From positions 4,508,967-4,572,966 of the forward strand of contig NW_006767433.1 of NCBI RefSeq assembly GCF_000264995.1: a DNA stretch of 64,000 nucleotides, in the 5' to 3' direction. A model generated the notes under the pieces. The model did not search any database, was not told the origin of the DNA, and worked only from the letters and a program-made list of their open reading frames with translations. Below, piece after piece: positions 34,093 through 45,737 of the stretch; position 1 is the first letter of the stretch, and each line of letters opens with the position of its first letter. Source of the stretch: Punctularia strigosozonata HHB-11173 SS5. Taxonomy: Eukaryota > Basidiomycota > Agaricomycetes > Corticiales > Punctulariaceae. A program made the position numbers and the translations under genes.

Positions 34093-35146
34093 CTACGACG
34101 GCAGACATGTAAAGATGTTAGACAACTTGTCGAGAACTATCTGCTGCGTTGACTTCCCCACGTCCAACTTCGTGCTCGAGCTGAACACGCTCACACTCGC
34201 GAAGCACCCTCCGCTCGTGCCCACCACCGACGATTCGGACGGCAAGCTGCTGCTCCCGCACGTCTTCACGTCAACGGGAAGACCGAGTACGGTGTGCACG
34301 CGCGACATCACAAACTTGACGTCGTCCGCGGACTCGCAGTCGGTACCGGGCCCGGCGGCGGGGAAGTTGACGTTGAGGGCGGTATTGGCGGGGAGGTACG
34401 GCGCTCCGGAGGCGAGGAGCGCGGCGGTGAGGCGCTGGGCGGCAGAGGCGTAGATGAAGGAGTAGTCTCCTGGGACGAGTTCGGTGTAGGCGCGCTGCGA
34501 GCCGGTGGCGCCGCTGAACGCGATGGCGGGGACACCTGCCTGTGCTGCCGCTGACGCGGCGCCAACGGTGCCGGAAAACAAGGTGGTGAGGCCGGCGTTG
34601 CCTGTACCGAAGCAAGCTCAGAGCGAATCGAGAAATCGGAATGCGTGCGAACGTACCGCCGACGTTAGGGCCAGTGACGACCAATGCGGGTGGTCCTCCG
34701 AAGAACGTGGAAGACAGATTGTTCAAGCCGAAGGTGACGCCGTCCGCCGGGTACGCATTGACGTACCAAATATGATCTATAGGGGGCCAAAGCCTGTGAG
34801 CTATCCAAACCGCGAGAAGTAGATGGGGTTATAACACACCGTCGGTAGCATTGTGGCCTTCAGCGGGTGCGCCAGCCGGAATGCTATCGAATTCTCCGGG
34901 CGAGGTGAGAGACTTCGGCGTCGTGGATAACGAACCGAAGCCCGACCTGTTCTCTGTGGGCGAAGAGATGAGCGGGTTGTAGCCCGCTTGCTTGAGCACC
35001 TGGTAGAAGGCCCGAATGTTGGCTTCCGCCCAGCCATCGTCGTTGCCGAGGAGGATGGGGGTGCTGGCACGGCGCAGAGGCGACGCGTTTCCAAGCTCGA
35101 CGTTGCCCACGGCGGCGAGGAGAGCAGCGAAGAGGGAGAGACGCAT
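34093..35146 (-). CDS. Secreted SurE-type acid phosphatase/5'-nucleotidase
   Basis: Start at 35146 with signal peptide MRLSLFAALLAAVGNVELG. Metal-binding motif TPILLGNDDGWAEANIRAF (SurE NDDG). Then NRSGFGSLS, VNAYPADGVTFGLNN, PALVVTGPNVGGNAGL, SGTVGAASAAAQAGVPAIAF and SGATGSQRAYTEL, all SurE landmarks. Two introns: donor GTGTGT after NATDD and GTACGT within GPNVGG. The end (IVLDKLSNIFTCLPS) is conserved in fungal secreted members. The family hydrolyses nucleoside monophosphates or other phosphomonoesters with a divalent metal. About 300 residues. Tail to tail with the carboxypeptidase. Confidence 0.85.
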
Positions 35147-35544
35147 AGCGATTGTGCCGTGCAAGGTGTCGCCCGAGGCAAGCTGCAGGTAACCAGGCGC
35201 AACAGAATTTGGTATTATATGAGCGGAAATTGATGTGCGTCGGCCGGAGAGGCCATGCGGAACGCATAGCACGTTTCGCTGCGTGGTCCGTTGTTGGGAG
35301 GATGCGAGCGAGTATCACGAAGAACGTGCGACCGCGAGGTGCTGATCATCCGTGCTGGAGACAACTCGGAGCCCGTCGTCGCCGTCGCCATCCAAGAAGG
35401 CGCGTGTATGTTTGCTCGCTTCAGCACGTGGATGTCTATCCATCAGGTTACTCACCGCTTCGTGTAGCAGCATTGGGTATAGTCTACGCTCTATTTATAT
35501 TATCCCTTGTCGACTATCTAGTGGCAAAGTCCTCCGCTTCATCC

Positions 35545-38536
35545 TCACCCAATAGCCCTGAACACGATGAAGGAGATGATCGCAGCAAGCACCGTCCAGA
35601 CCCATACGCCGAAGTCGGTCCAGAAATCGTTTACTATCCAGGGCGCCTTGAGCGGCGGGTCCAGCTCGACCACTAGCTTATGCACGCTTCCCGGCGTGGT
35701 ATCCTCCGTCGTGACGAACAACGTCTGCAGCTCCTCCACGTAACGGTGAGTGTCCCCGTCCCGCAAGCCCTTGACCACGAGCTTGCGCCCATGGATAACC
35801 ATGGACGGCACGTAAATCTGGGTCTCCGCGGTCGACGGTGTAGCTAGGTTCAACGGAGGGCTCGAGACCGAAGCGGCAGCAGCAACCGATGTCTGAGATG
35901 GATCGGGCGTCGCCCATTCGAACGCGAACTTGCCAGTGGTGGCTTCGTAATCGAATTTCAAGGGTATACCTGCGATTTTAGCGGGATACGGCCGAATCAC
36001 CGATTGGAGGATACGTCCGCCTTGGTCCAAACTCGCAGAGGTCTGGTCCTCCAGTAGGAACTCTTTAGGCAACGCCCGCGTCCGACTGAACCACGAGAAG
36101 TTCTCGCCATTCCAGTCATCGCCAATATGATCCGCATTGTCTGGATTGTAGTTCCACAGGCTGAGAGCGGAAGGGGTGACATCAGTAGACGAGCTACTGA
36201 TGGAGTAAATGCACTCACGTGAAACCGATGAGCGCACGCTCGAGCGCGGTCATCATGGCGTCCATCATCCGACCTTGCCATTCCCAGTTGTCGGACTTGA
36301 AGGCTTCACCTTTGCTGTGAAAAAGGGTCAACCGGGGCGCAGTGCGAAATCCTGCGACGGAACTCACTTCATGTCCATCGGTATTCCACACTCGCCAATG
36401 ATGACCGGGGTCTCGCCCAGTGCACGGTAGCCAGCTTCGACGATGTTCTTCATTTGCAGGGCGTAGTTGTCACGGGCCCCGCGCTGGCCCCAGTAGAACG
36501 TATTGAGAGGAAAGGCGCCCTGCGCTGCCGTTAGCGAGGCAGCAGCGAAGATGAACAGCCCACGTACTCGGGAGAGAGCTTGCACGTTCACGGTGAAATC
36601 TCCAAAAGCCTTGGCGAACAGGGCATTGAGATCGTACCTGGTGCGAAAGCATAAGCCAAAAACTCAACAGAATTCACGAGAGTACGTACCAGTGAGGAGC
36701 GTAAACCAAGTTCGCCGGTCGGCGCTCGGGGGTCCAAGACTCCGGGCAGAACTACAGGTGATAAGCTCGAGTTAGACGCGCCTCTTCGCGAAACAAGGGA
36801 CGACCGACTTCGTTCGGTATCGGTTCCACAAAGACTATCTTGTCCGCGCCCGCGACGCCTCTCACCCTCTCCGCCCACTTCTTCACGAATGGGTAATAGT
36901 AGTCCTCATACCACTCCACCTTCTTGCCGGTCATCGGGTGCTTGACGAAGTAGCTCTCCCTCAACACGACTCCTTCATCCTTCCTCTTGTCCCATCCCCA
37001 GACGCCGTGCATCTCCCAGATGCATTGACCGGAGGTAGGCCCGTCGGCACGCCAGCACGTTTTGCCGTGTGGATTAAGCACTTCTGAGCCCGTAAGTCGG
37101 GTAGGCATAGGGAAGGAGCGCGTCCAATGTCCGACGCGAGTTGGGTGACCGGAACCGAGTAAGAAGGACTGCATGGCGGATGCTATTTGGACAATTCAGG
37201 ATCAATTGGACTCGGGAGATTAGCAGAACCTGGTCACTCACGAACGTGGGATAAATGTAAGTCGGTTTCGTACACGAATTCGTGGAGGGACTTCAATTCC
37301 ACATATCCGCGATGGGGCTCGTTCATGATCTGCTCGTCGTTAGCGGCTAGCGCAGCGCAAGGCGGGGACTATCCATACCTCAAAGCCCAGGACAGCGGGA
37401 AGGTCACCGACGGCCTTCACAACTTGGTCCCACATGTTCAGGAAGGCGTTCTGCAAGAACTGCTGCACAGACGTCTCCGTGCCATCCTTCGCCTTGACCT
37501 TCAGCTTTGGTGTGAACGTATCGCCTGCCCAGAAACATGTGCTAGACGTCCACCGAGTTTAGCAAGAAGAACCTGCCTCCTCGACGGCCACTCACTTGAG
37601 GGTGGCCGCGGCCAGTTTCTGGTATCCGCACGGCCATATGCCTCGCTCGGCTTCGACGTGGCCACCGCCTTTGACACCGACCAGCCACGCGGCTCCCGTA
37701 TCTTCCAAAGCATGCAGATCGAAGCCGACCTGCTCCAACGTCCATGCAGGCGCACCTGAGCCGCCGGAGTAACGCGACCAGACGTCCTGGTGAAGCGAGA
37801 CGAAGGCGACCAGCCCGTACTGTGGGAGCAGCGACAGGAGAGAACGGATATAGGTGAGGTACTCGTGGTCATACTGTCCACTGATCGTAGGTCAGCGAAT
37901 CGCAGAGGACTGGATCGAGAGCACGTACGGGCCAGCGTGCTCAACCGCTTCCCAAGTGACGAGGAATCGGACTAAGGCGACAGCTTTCAGCACGAGACGC
38001 GCGCGCGAGGAGACGTGAGGAGCACGTACCAAAAGTCAGCCCCCACCGTCGGAGTCTTGCAAAGTGCTGCGGTGCCTCTTCAAGCGTGAACGGACGGCCG
38101 ACGAATGTGACGCCTTCGTGATCGGCCGGGAAGCGCTCGTGGTCATGATTCACTGGCCTTCATACACGGTACTCAGTAGAGAGATACAGTAATGACAGGA
38201 AAACATACGTCTTGCTCGAGCCAGAAAGGTTCACGCCGCGCAAGCTGCAGATCCTGCCGAGGCCATCCACAAAGTGCCGCCCTTGCACACTAATTCCACC
38301 GTTCGTGCCTTCCTTCGACCAGTCATGAGCGTAGGGTACGTGGGCGGTTTTGGGCGGGATAGGACCCTATATACATAAGCTTGTGTGAGCATCAGAAGGA
38401 CCGCACCACGGCTTGGACTAACGCTTTTGCTAGAGGCCGGCGCATTCGTCGGATTCAGGCGTGGTGCAGCACCCGTAGCGCTCGCATCCCTGTCCACAAC
38501 GACAAAGGACGCATCCAATGGACTCGATTCCGACAT
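35545..38536 (-). CDS. GH5_12 steryl/ceramide beta-glucosidase with C-terminal membrane anchor
   Basis: Similar to the fungal EGCrP1/EGCrP2 (Sgl1) enzymes that remove glucose from glucosylceramide or ergosteryl glucoside. After splicing: LGRICSLRGVNLSGSSKTPV, EGVTFVGRPFTLEEAPQHF, LVAFVSLHQDVWSRYSGGSG, catalytic acid/base in EPHRGYVELKSLHEFVYETD, IWEMHGVWGWDKR, and nucleophile in TPVIIGECGIPMDM. The C-terminal beta-rich part ends with a membrane helix (VWVWTVLAAIISFIVFRAIG). Start at 38536 (MSESSPLDASF); an in-frame upstream ATG at 38578 is less likely. Around ten introns, all joining in frame. About 800 residues. Which lipid it acts on cannot be told from sequence. Confidence 0.85.
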
Positions 38537-38900
38537 GTAGCAGGACGGCAGGGCTGGGCGGTACAAGTACACGCTCAACTACAGTACGCTGTCGCGCAGC
38601 GTGCAGAAAGCTTGACGACACCAGACAAAACCGGAGCACTAAGAATGAGGGATGCTTGCGGCTGGCGTGCCCGGGGAAGTCGTGGTTGATGAGAAGATGT
38701 ATATTCGCTTCCGTTTCCCGACCTCCAGCAAGCGAAGGTGGTGGGATAAAAGACGGCACAGCAACCGCTCCCCCGAGCGCCCAAGGGCGCCCACGGGCAC
38801 TGGCCCGGGCCGTGACAGGATGCATCATCATTCGTTGCACTGTACCCAACGGACTGCATACGTGTGCTATATACGATATCCTCACATACTGTTGGAATCT

Positions 38901-39360
38901 TCAGGAAAGCGGCGCTGCGGAGAGGAAGGGCAAGATGACGAGCTTGTCGTGGTCCCACTGTCTCAGACTCAGCTTTGATTGCCCGATGCGAGCGCGGTTC
39001 ACTCACGACGTTGTTGACGTAGTACACGTCCTCGTATATCGCTTTCTTCACTTCATCGATAGAGGACGCCTCGAAGATCATGACAGAACCAACAAACTTG
39101 CGATCAGCGGCGGAGGCAGTCAACGAGTCTTCCGTGAGCATGGCTCCGCCGATCTCTGCGCAAAAGCGATGGATCAGCTCTGAGGGGTAAATGCTGGTAT
39201 CAACTGCATCCAACGAACTCTGGAAACCGATCTCCTTCTGCTTCTTGGCATTTTCGAGATGACTCGGCCGGACGGACAAGCGACGGGAGAGGGCCTCCGG
39301 ATCAGTAGAATCCGGGGCATACACGATGAAATGGTGTTTCACGGCCGCCTGAGTCGACAT
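38901..39360 (-). CDS. Small YCII-related (EthD-like ferredoxin-fold) protein
   Basis: Start at 39360 (MSTQAAVKHHFIVYAPDSTD). Continues RRLSVRPSHLENAKKQKEIG, GGAMLTEDSLTASAADRKFV, GSVMIFEASSIDEVKKAI and YEDVYYVNNVWDHDKLVILP, then FLSAAPLS-stop. This is the common fungal YCII pattern (a ferredoxin-like dimeric alpha/beta fold with a conserved His near the start); enzymatic role unknown. One intron after YVNNV (donor GTGAGT). About 130-135 residues. An upstream in-frame extension to 39582 is read as 5' untranslated sequence. Confidence 0.83.
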
Positions 39361-39556
39361 GGCAGCTCTGAACAGCGAAGGCGATGGTCCAGATGTGATA
39401 AGAACACGGAGTTGTAGGGTCGGTCTCCGTTGAGACTGAGAGGGGCGGTACGCGGATTTCGCACACGAACTAAAGACCTGTCCATCGAGGTCATCATTCT
39501 GTCCGTAGGTAACATCTTTCTGACAGATATATACCTTGGTCTGACTCCGTAGGAAG

Positions 39557-39571
39557 GTCGATCTTATCGAC
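39557..39571. promoter_or_regulatory. Perfect dyad GTCGAT-CTT-ATCGAC upstream of K1
   Basis: A 6-bp inverted repeat with 3-bp spacer inside the conserved AAGGTCGATCTTATCGACGA block. The same dyad occurs upstream of K2. It may bind a dimeric factor; this is inference. Confidence 0.4.
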
Positions 39572-39773
39572 GACCCTAACATCTTCGTTCTCAGCGGTGT
39601 ACCTGCACAGCCTTGCCACCAGAGTGACGAAGTGCTCTCACGAAGACAGCCTACATGTCACGCCCGCATTTTCTTCAGTACAGATAGGTCAACAGCGCAA
39701 GTTTACATAGCATGGAGATTTTCGAAAGCTGGCACTGATACTCAAACTCTACGCTTAGGCCCCGGCTTGCATA

Positions 39774-39791
39774 ATGAAACGCGGTCACGTG
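39774..39791 (+). promoter_or_regulatory. Conserved ATGAAACGCGGTCACGTG element upstream of K1
   Basis: Identical 18-mer upstream of K2, and a variant (ATGAATCACGGTCACATG) upstream of K3. It contains the bHLH-type palindrome CACGTG and also opens a short reading frame (MKRGHVV), so it may be a regulatory site, an upstream ORF or a 5' exon. Confidence 0.4.
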
Positions 39792-39969
39792 GTGCGCAAC
39801 GAGCACAAAGGGAACCGTATGGCCACGGTTCAACGTTGTGGCATCTCACCACCATCAAGCTTGGTGGCTCTCTAATGGACGCCTCGCTCTGCCTCTGGGT
39901 AGAACAAGCTTCTTCCCATACAGTGAGTTTCCGCACTCCTCACCCAGTTCAACGCTCGCTTACTTGGCC

Positions 39970-42326
39970 ATGGCTTCTCGCCACTCCACCCCACCTAGGG
40001 TTACGCCCGGACCGACCTGCACCGTTTCGTCTACCCCCATCAGAGCTAGCAACTCCTTACGAACACAATCCAGCACGAAATCTGTCACCAAGGATTGGAC
40101 GAGCCGCGCTATTCATACGGAGCTGAAAGGTGCCATGATCGAGGACGTGCCCGGACTTGTCGAGAGTGTATTTCCGTCGGAGTCTGTGCCGTTAAATCTT
40201 CGCGAAGCGATGGCTGCTGTGAGGAAAGACGGCTTGTACAATCGCAGAAGATGGACTGACTGGTCGTCCTTGCCGAAGTCCCGGAAAGGAGACCGGGATT
40301 CTGCGGTATGCGATCTCCTGAACCAAATAGTCGACGTCGCCGCCAGGAAGTGCAGGCGGACCGCCAGCTCGTCTATACCTCGCCGGAAGTGGACCGGCTA
40401 TTCCGCCACGGAACCCTGTCAGAGTATACCCGACGGTGTTTTGCTTCCGCATGATGTTCCCCCCAGTACCGTCCAGCGACGTCATGCCTGCGCCTTTCTC
40501 GAGATGAAATTTCGAAAAGAAAGCAAGGGTGGCAGCAAGTCCTCGGTGAAGCTCAAGGAAAACGCTCGATTGACTTTCGGCGCTCAGTATGACAGGCGTT
40601 TCATTCTTGGGCTTACCTTGGTTGGAATTTCCATGCGTCTTTGGCGATTCGATCGGTCGGGTGTTCTTCAATCTCGACAGTTCAATATCCACACGGATCC
40701 AGAACGACTCCTTCGCGTTCTTTGCGGGTTCGCCTTCGCGGATCCGGTCACTCTCGGCTACGACCCCACCTTCACTGAGCCTGACTCGACCGGCTTCCGT
40801 TCGGTCCACGTTTGTGGGAAGAAGTACAAAATACGAGACGTGCTACACATCGACGATACGCTGAGAGGCAGAGGCACTATCATTCTCAAAGTTCGCTCGG
40901 ATGATGATCAAACAGCGATCATCAAGGACTCGTGGATCGACGTCAGCCGTTCTGAAAAAGAATGTGACATCCTCAAAACCGAGAAGGCCAAGAAGACAGA
41001 GGGGATTGTGCACATGGATGACTACGAGAGGGTTCAAGTCGATGGCGTTATAGACTCTACAGCCATCATACGCTGCAAAGTCGATGCTGCCCCAAAGAAA
41101 GTGCAAAAGAAGAAGAAGAAAGGACGGAAGCCAGAGATACGGGAGCATTATCGACTCATCCTGCGCGAGCACGGGGTATCGTTGACACACTTTGCGACAC
41201 GCCGAGAACTGCTCAGCGTCCTAATAGACGCTATAGAAGGTACGTGACTATCCTCCCGTCATACGCGCCGTTTAATGGTCTCATGATCATGCCGTAGCAC
41301 ACAGGCGGATGCGCAAAGACTGCCATGTCTTGCATCGCGACATCAGTTTCCACAACATCTTGATCTCCGAATTTGAAAACCTCGCCCCGGGACTACGCCG
41401 GGGCAGACTCATCGATTTCGATTACTCCAAAACTCTGACAGAGTCCACTGGCAATGAAGGAGAAGACAAGAATCACCGATCGGTGGGTCGTTTGATTCCA
41501 TCCCATCGCTTGCGTTCTGATCGTGGATTTGCTTTTTCAGGGAACGTTGCCCTTCATGGCCGTGCAACTCCTCATCTACAATAGCGCAATAGAACATAAG
41601 GTGCATCATGACTTACAATCCTTCTTCTACGTCCTCTGCTGGGCTTGTATCGTGCTGGAAGGACCGGGACAAAACCGACGGCGATTTGATCCCATGAAGA
41701 CCAAGCTCAAAGTGTGGATGGTGGGCGATGATGAAGAGACTATAGGACTGAACAAATCTGGCCAAATGCGGAGCGATATCGCTTTCGAGAAATTGCTCGA
41801 GGACTTCCATCCGTACTTCGAGGAGCTGAAGCCCACTGTCAGGGAGCTTCGGCGGGTCTTCAGAGTGGACGAGTGGGAGAAACCCGATTACGATCCCCCC
41901 GATTACGACGATATCCTGACGATACTCAAGGCTCGGCGCGACGCATTACCGCTTGTTGAAGTACCCGTACCAAAGGCAAGGAGTAATCGGCGTAGAAGAG
42001 CGCCCGAAGGCCTAGCTGCCGGAGTTATTCCGAGGGGGCAGAAGCGCAGCCGCCAGGAAGCCGAAGAGGAGAGCGGCGAACAGAACGCCGAGGACAAGGA
42101 CGATGAGGGAGAGGACGAGGACGAGGACGAGGACGAGCAGAGTGATGAGGAGCAAAGTGATGGGGAGCAAATCGATGACGAGGAGGAGGATGAGGAGGAT
42201 GACGACGACGATGACGAAGAAGAAGATGATGGCCTTAGCGAAAGCAGCAGCGGCAGCGGCAGAGATCACGATAGCGATGAAGACTTCAAGCCAGCGGTCA
42301 GGACTAAACGCAGGCGGCACTACTAA
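39970..42326 (+). CDS. FunK1-type fungal protein kinase K1
   Basis: A fungus-specific kinase-like family expanded in mushrooms. The N-terminal part carries AIHTELKGAM, KWTGYSATEPCQSIPDGVLL, FLEMKF, KENARLTFGAQYDRRFILGL and LHIDDTLRGRGTIILKVRSD. The kinase core has IIKDSWIDVSRSEKECDIL (ATP-binding Lys region), VLHRDISFHNILIS (catalytic loop HRDxSxxN), LIDFDYSKT (in place of DFG) and SGTLPFMAVQLL. A conserved ALPLVEVP word precedes the tail. Two introns (near 41240 and 41486). The tail has a nuclear-type RSNRRRRAPEG and a long Asp/Glu run (about 42075-42240) ending TKRRRHY. About 750 residues. Start 39970 gives MASRHSTPPR, matching K3. The DFD variant is usual for the family. Confidence 0.85.
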
Positions 42327-43108
42327 GATTGCACATACAATTTCTCAATGCCTCTCGCTCTTCCTCGAAGACAGGGTAATACGTGCTCGATTATATATCA
42401 TCACAACGCTAGCTATATTCTTGATATACATTCTCCTCATTTTATGTACTGTACACCGCAATATGTAGAGTATCAGTGTTACAAGGACGATCCCTGACAC
42501 ATAAATATTGCTGCTCCCTCTGGGACATGCTGTCGTTGAGCCCCGTAAAATTTCAACTGGTAAAGCAGCCAACCGCTGCATTGGAGATTGTAGACTTCAT
42601 GGAGTTTGGGGACTGCCGTAGTTTCCCTGTCTCGAAAATAACATCTGCGAGCATAGGTGAGTCGGAGGAGTTGTCGGCATTGTACCGAGCCTGAGCCTGG
42701 CTTCGGCCGTTATCGCGATGCCTTCGGGGCCTGACATGCAATGGATATGGGGTGACGAGAACGGGGTGAAGAGTCGCTTACCAGTAGATGAGTATCCGTC
42801 GTAATTCATATCAACCCGGACGACGACTAGCCGAGAACGCGATTTTGCGCATGATCACGAAAACTCACATGAAATGGGTTCGTCATGGTGAACGTTCTTC
42901 AGTTGACATATGCCATCACTACTTCTCCGGTGCCAGCGGCGTGCCTTCAATTTATACGGTATGAATCCTCCTGGCTGAGAGTGGGCCATGCAATCCTGGT
43001 AGTCAGTCAACGTCCTTAGAGCTGGTTGTTATCGCCCTAGCAGCTCGTATTCTGGCCGTAAGTAACATCTTTCTGGCAGAGATTACCTAGGTCTAAATCC
43101 GTAGGAAG

Positions 43109-43123
43109 GTCGATCTTATCGAC
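43109..43123. promoter_or_regulatory. Perfect dyad GTCGAT-CTT-ATCGAC upstream of K2
   Basis: Identical to the K1 site at 39557-39571 and at a similar distance (about 230 bp) from the downstream CACGTG element. Confidence 0.4.
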
Positions 43124-43338
43124 GACCTTAACATCGTCCTCAGTGGCTCAGTCTAAAACGTGTGCCTGCACAGCCTCATAATGACGAAAGCGCCGACATC
43201 CTTGCTCTCACACCCTTCTTACCTTATAAGCGTTTATAATGGTGAAGCACATCAGCGTAAGTTTGTATAGCATGACGGTCTGTCGTCGAGAAACTAGAAA
43301 CTACTGATAAAACGGACGCTTAGGCACACCCTCGCACA

Positions 43339-43356
43339 ATGAAACGCGGTCACGTG
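43339..43356 (+). promoter_or_regulatory. Conserved ATGAAACGCGGTCACGTG element upstream of K2
   Basis: Identical 18-mer to the K1 element. In K2 it lies only about 65-70 bp before the aligned kinase coding start, against about 196 bp in K1, so about 130 bp are missing between them in K2. Confidence 0.4.
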
Positions 43357-43574
43357 GTACACAACGAGCACAACACCAGGGAACACCGTGGTCTGACCAG
43401 TGACCACGCTTGTGCCACCCCACCAGGACGACCCCGACAACGAGCAGTGCTCGTACGAGCTCGAATACTCCTTGGAGAGCTCGCTCAACTTCCGGCTTGA
43501 ACACACGCTCTGGCAGACAATCGGTTACTCGGGTTTTGACGCATCGCGCCATCACCATCGAACTCAAAGGGGCT

Positions 43575-45737
43575 ATGGTCAAGCAGGATACTGGACTCAT
43601 GGATCAAGTGTTCCCGACGAGCTCGCTTCCACTCGACTTAGACGAAGCCGTTGCCTATCTATCTGATCCCAGAAGCTGCGACGACTGTCTTTACATCGAG
43701 CGTTCATGGTTTGATCTTTCGGAGCTACCGAACCCTACGTCTAGTGATGGATGGGACGCGCTGGTTTGTTCCCGTTTGAACAAGATTGTGGAGGCGGCAA
43801 AGCGGTGTAACTCGTTCTGTGACTCTGACACACCTACTCGCAAATGGACCGGCACCTCCGCTTCCAGGACTCCTTTGGGCGTAACCGACCAACCTGGTGC
43901 TGAAGCCTGCCAGAGATTTCCTGATGGAGTATTGATGCCCTTCGGCATCGATCCTTCCAACACAGGTGTGAAGCGGGGCCACGCTGACGCTTTCATAGAG
44001 ATCAAGTCTGGTCAAGACGGCACTTATCTGGCCAACGCCTCGGCCCAACTCAAAGAGAACGTTCGACTGGCTTTCGGCGCTCAATACGATCGGCGCTTTA
44101 TTCTCGGAATCACTCTCATCCGCGCTTCTCTCTCCCTGTGGTACTTCGATCGAGCGGAGTCCCTGCAGTGCAGCGAGATCGATATCCACGAGAATCCGCG
44201 GGAGTTTCTTCGTGTCTTGTGTGGTTTCGCCTTCGGAACAGCGGTTTCCCTTGGGTACGATTGCACTATTACCCCGCCCAACTCACTTGGATCCCGTTCC
44301 GTCGACGTCGGTGGGACGACGTACCAGATACAGGACGTCTTGCACATGGAGAGCACGCTGAGGGGCAGAGGCACAATCATCCTCCGGGTTCATTCTCAAG
44401 ACGGAAAAACGTTCATAATCAAGGACTCCTGGATCGACGTCACCCGTCCCGAGAAGGAATGGGAAATCTTGAAGGCGGCGGGCGACATAGAAGGAATCGT
44501 ACACTACGTCGCGCATGAACGGGTCCGAGTGGACGGGGTCATAGACTCGACGCAGATCATACGCGACAAGGTTGGCATCTCAGCGCAAGTCGGGAAGATC
44601 GAAACGCGCGAACATTACCGGCTAGTTCTGCAGGAGTCTGGAGTCTCGTTGAAACACTTTAAGACTCGTCGAGAGCTGCTCAGCGTTCTGATAGATGCTG
44701 TGGAAGGTGCGTTCCCTCGTTATTGAGGTCGTGAACCACCTGCCTCACGAACTTCATATAGCGCATAAGGATATGTATGAAATCCAGAAAGTGCTACATC
44801 GCGATATCAGCTTCCACAACATCCTGATATCTGAATATGAGGGCAGATGTCCCGGAGAGCGCCTAGGTCGCCTCATCGACTTCGGTTATAGCAAAACCGT
44901 CACCCGTTCCACCGAGGGAGACCCAGAGTTGCACAAAAACCACCGTTCTGTTCGTGATCACGTTGCTCAGCTTAGACGATTCTGATTATACATCTCCTTG
45001 CTTAGGGGACGCTAGAGTTCATGTCCGTTCAACTACTCATCAGCGAAGAGGACATCGAACACGAAGCACATCACGATTTGGAATCCTTCTTCTACGTGCT
45101 TTGCTGGGCCTGCATCGTGCTGGAGGGACCTGGACGTTATAATCGGGCTTTGCATCCCTTGCAGACCCAGTTACACCGTTGGATGGACGGACAGGACGAG
45201 AGAAGTATAGGAAAAGAGAAGTTGATGAATATGTCCAGCATGTTCGGTCTGAGGTGCTTAATGGACGACTTCCAACCGTACTTTGATCCATTGAAAGATA
45301 CGGTCCTGAAGCTCTGGCGCATTCTTGACTTCCCGAACTTTGGAGAACCCGACTACAATCCTCCGACTCACGAGGCTTTCCTTGGCGTCCTCAAGTCTGC
45401 CCGTGATGCTTTGCCGCTTGTCGAGGACCCGCCGGCGGACGTCGGCAATCAGGCCGGGCGCGCTCAGGCTGTTCAACCGACACGACCCAGACGATCGGAA
45501 CTTGCATGGATCACCACCAGCTCCGCCGGACGGAAACGTGGCCGTCAGGCAGAACGCGACGACGACATCCAAGATCTCGACGCCAGTGACCCGGACCCAG
45601 GAACCTCCTCACGCAGTAAACGAAGCCGCATCGACGGTCTATGCAATAGCGATAAACATGCTGGCGATCAGGCATGCGCCAGCGGCGCGAGCCTTACTTC
45701 GAGCCGCCGTTTACAACGGAAGGGAGGAAGGGCGTAG
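43575..45737 (+). CDS. FunK1-type fungal protein kinase K2
   Basis: Paralogue of K1 with KENVRLAFGAQYDRRFILGI, LHMESTLRGRGTIILRV, FIIKDSWIDVTRPEKEWEIL, VLHRDISFHNILIS, LIDFGYSKT (Gly restored relative to K1's DFD) and SGTLEFMSVQLLISEEDIEH. Introns follow AVE (donor GTGCGT) and NHRS (donor GTTCGT), as in K1. The tail is shorter and not strongly acidic (ends LQRKGGRA-stop). Coding similarity to K1/K3 extends upstream to about 43404, but that frame has a stop at 43401 and no ATG before 43575. The start given is the first in-frame ATG (KGA-MVKQDTG). Either a 5' exon supplies the start, or the original start codon has been lost. Confidence 0.75.

Larger units (their letters stand above)
39361..39969. 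promoter_or_regulatory. Divergent promoter region of the YCII-like gene and FunK1 kinase K1
   Basis: Contains the upstream block shared with K2: from 39496, the dyad GTCGAT-CTT-ATCGAC at 39557-39571, and ATGAAACGCGGTCACGTG at 39774-39791. See the repeat entries. Confidence 0.6.
39496..43053 (+). repeat. Tandem duplication, unit 1 (FunK1 K1 with flanks)
   Basis: Starts ATTCTGTCCGTAGGTAACAT and ends with GCAGCTCGTATTCTGG. Unit 2 repeats the same order: upstream block, kinase gene, and a 3' flank containing TTGACATATGCCATCACT (here about 42903). Boundaries estimated by eye. Confidence 0.65.
42327..43574. other. Region between FunK1 genes K1 and K2
   Basis: Holds the K1 3' flank (to about 43053) and the K2 upstream block, plus the K2 N-terminal coding-like sequence without an ATG (about 43404-43574). 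No separate gene seen. Confidence 0.5.

Noticed and set aside
35152-35676. 174-codon plus-strand open frame between the SurE and GH5 genes
   Set aside because: Overlaps the 5' part of SurE and the 3' coding end of the GH5 gene antisense; no family features.
42090-42240. Regular GAGGAC repeats, checked as a possible CRISPR or minisatellite
   Set aside because: They are codon repeats inside the FunK1 K1 reading frame, with no spacer structure.
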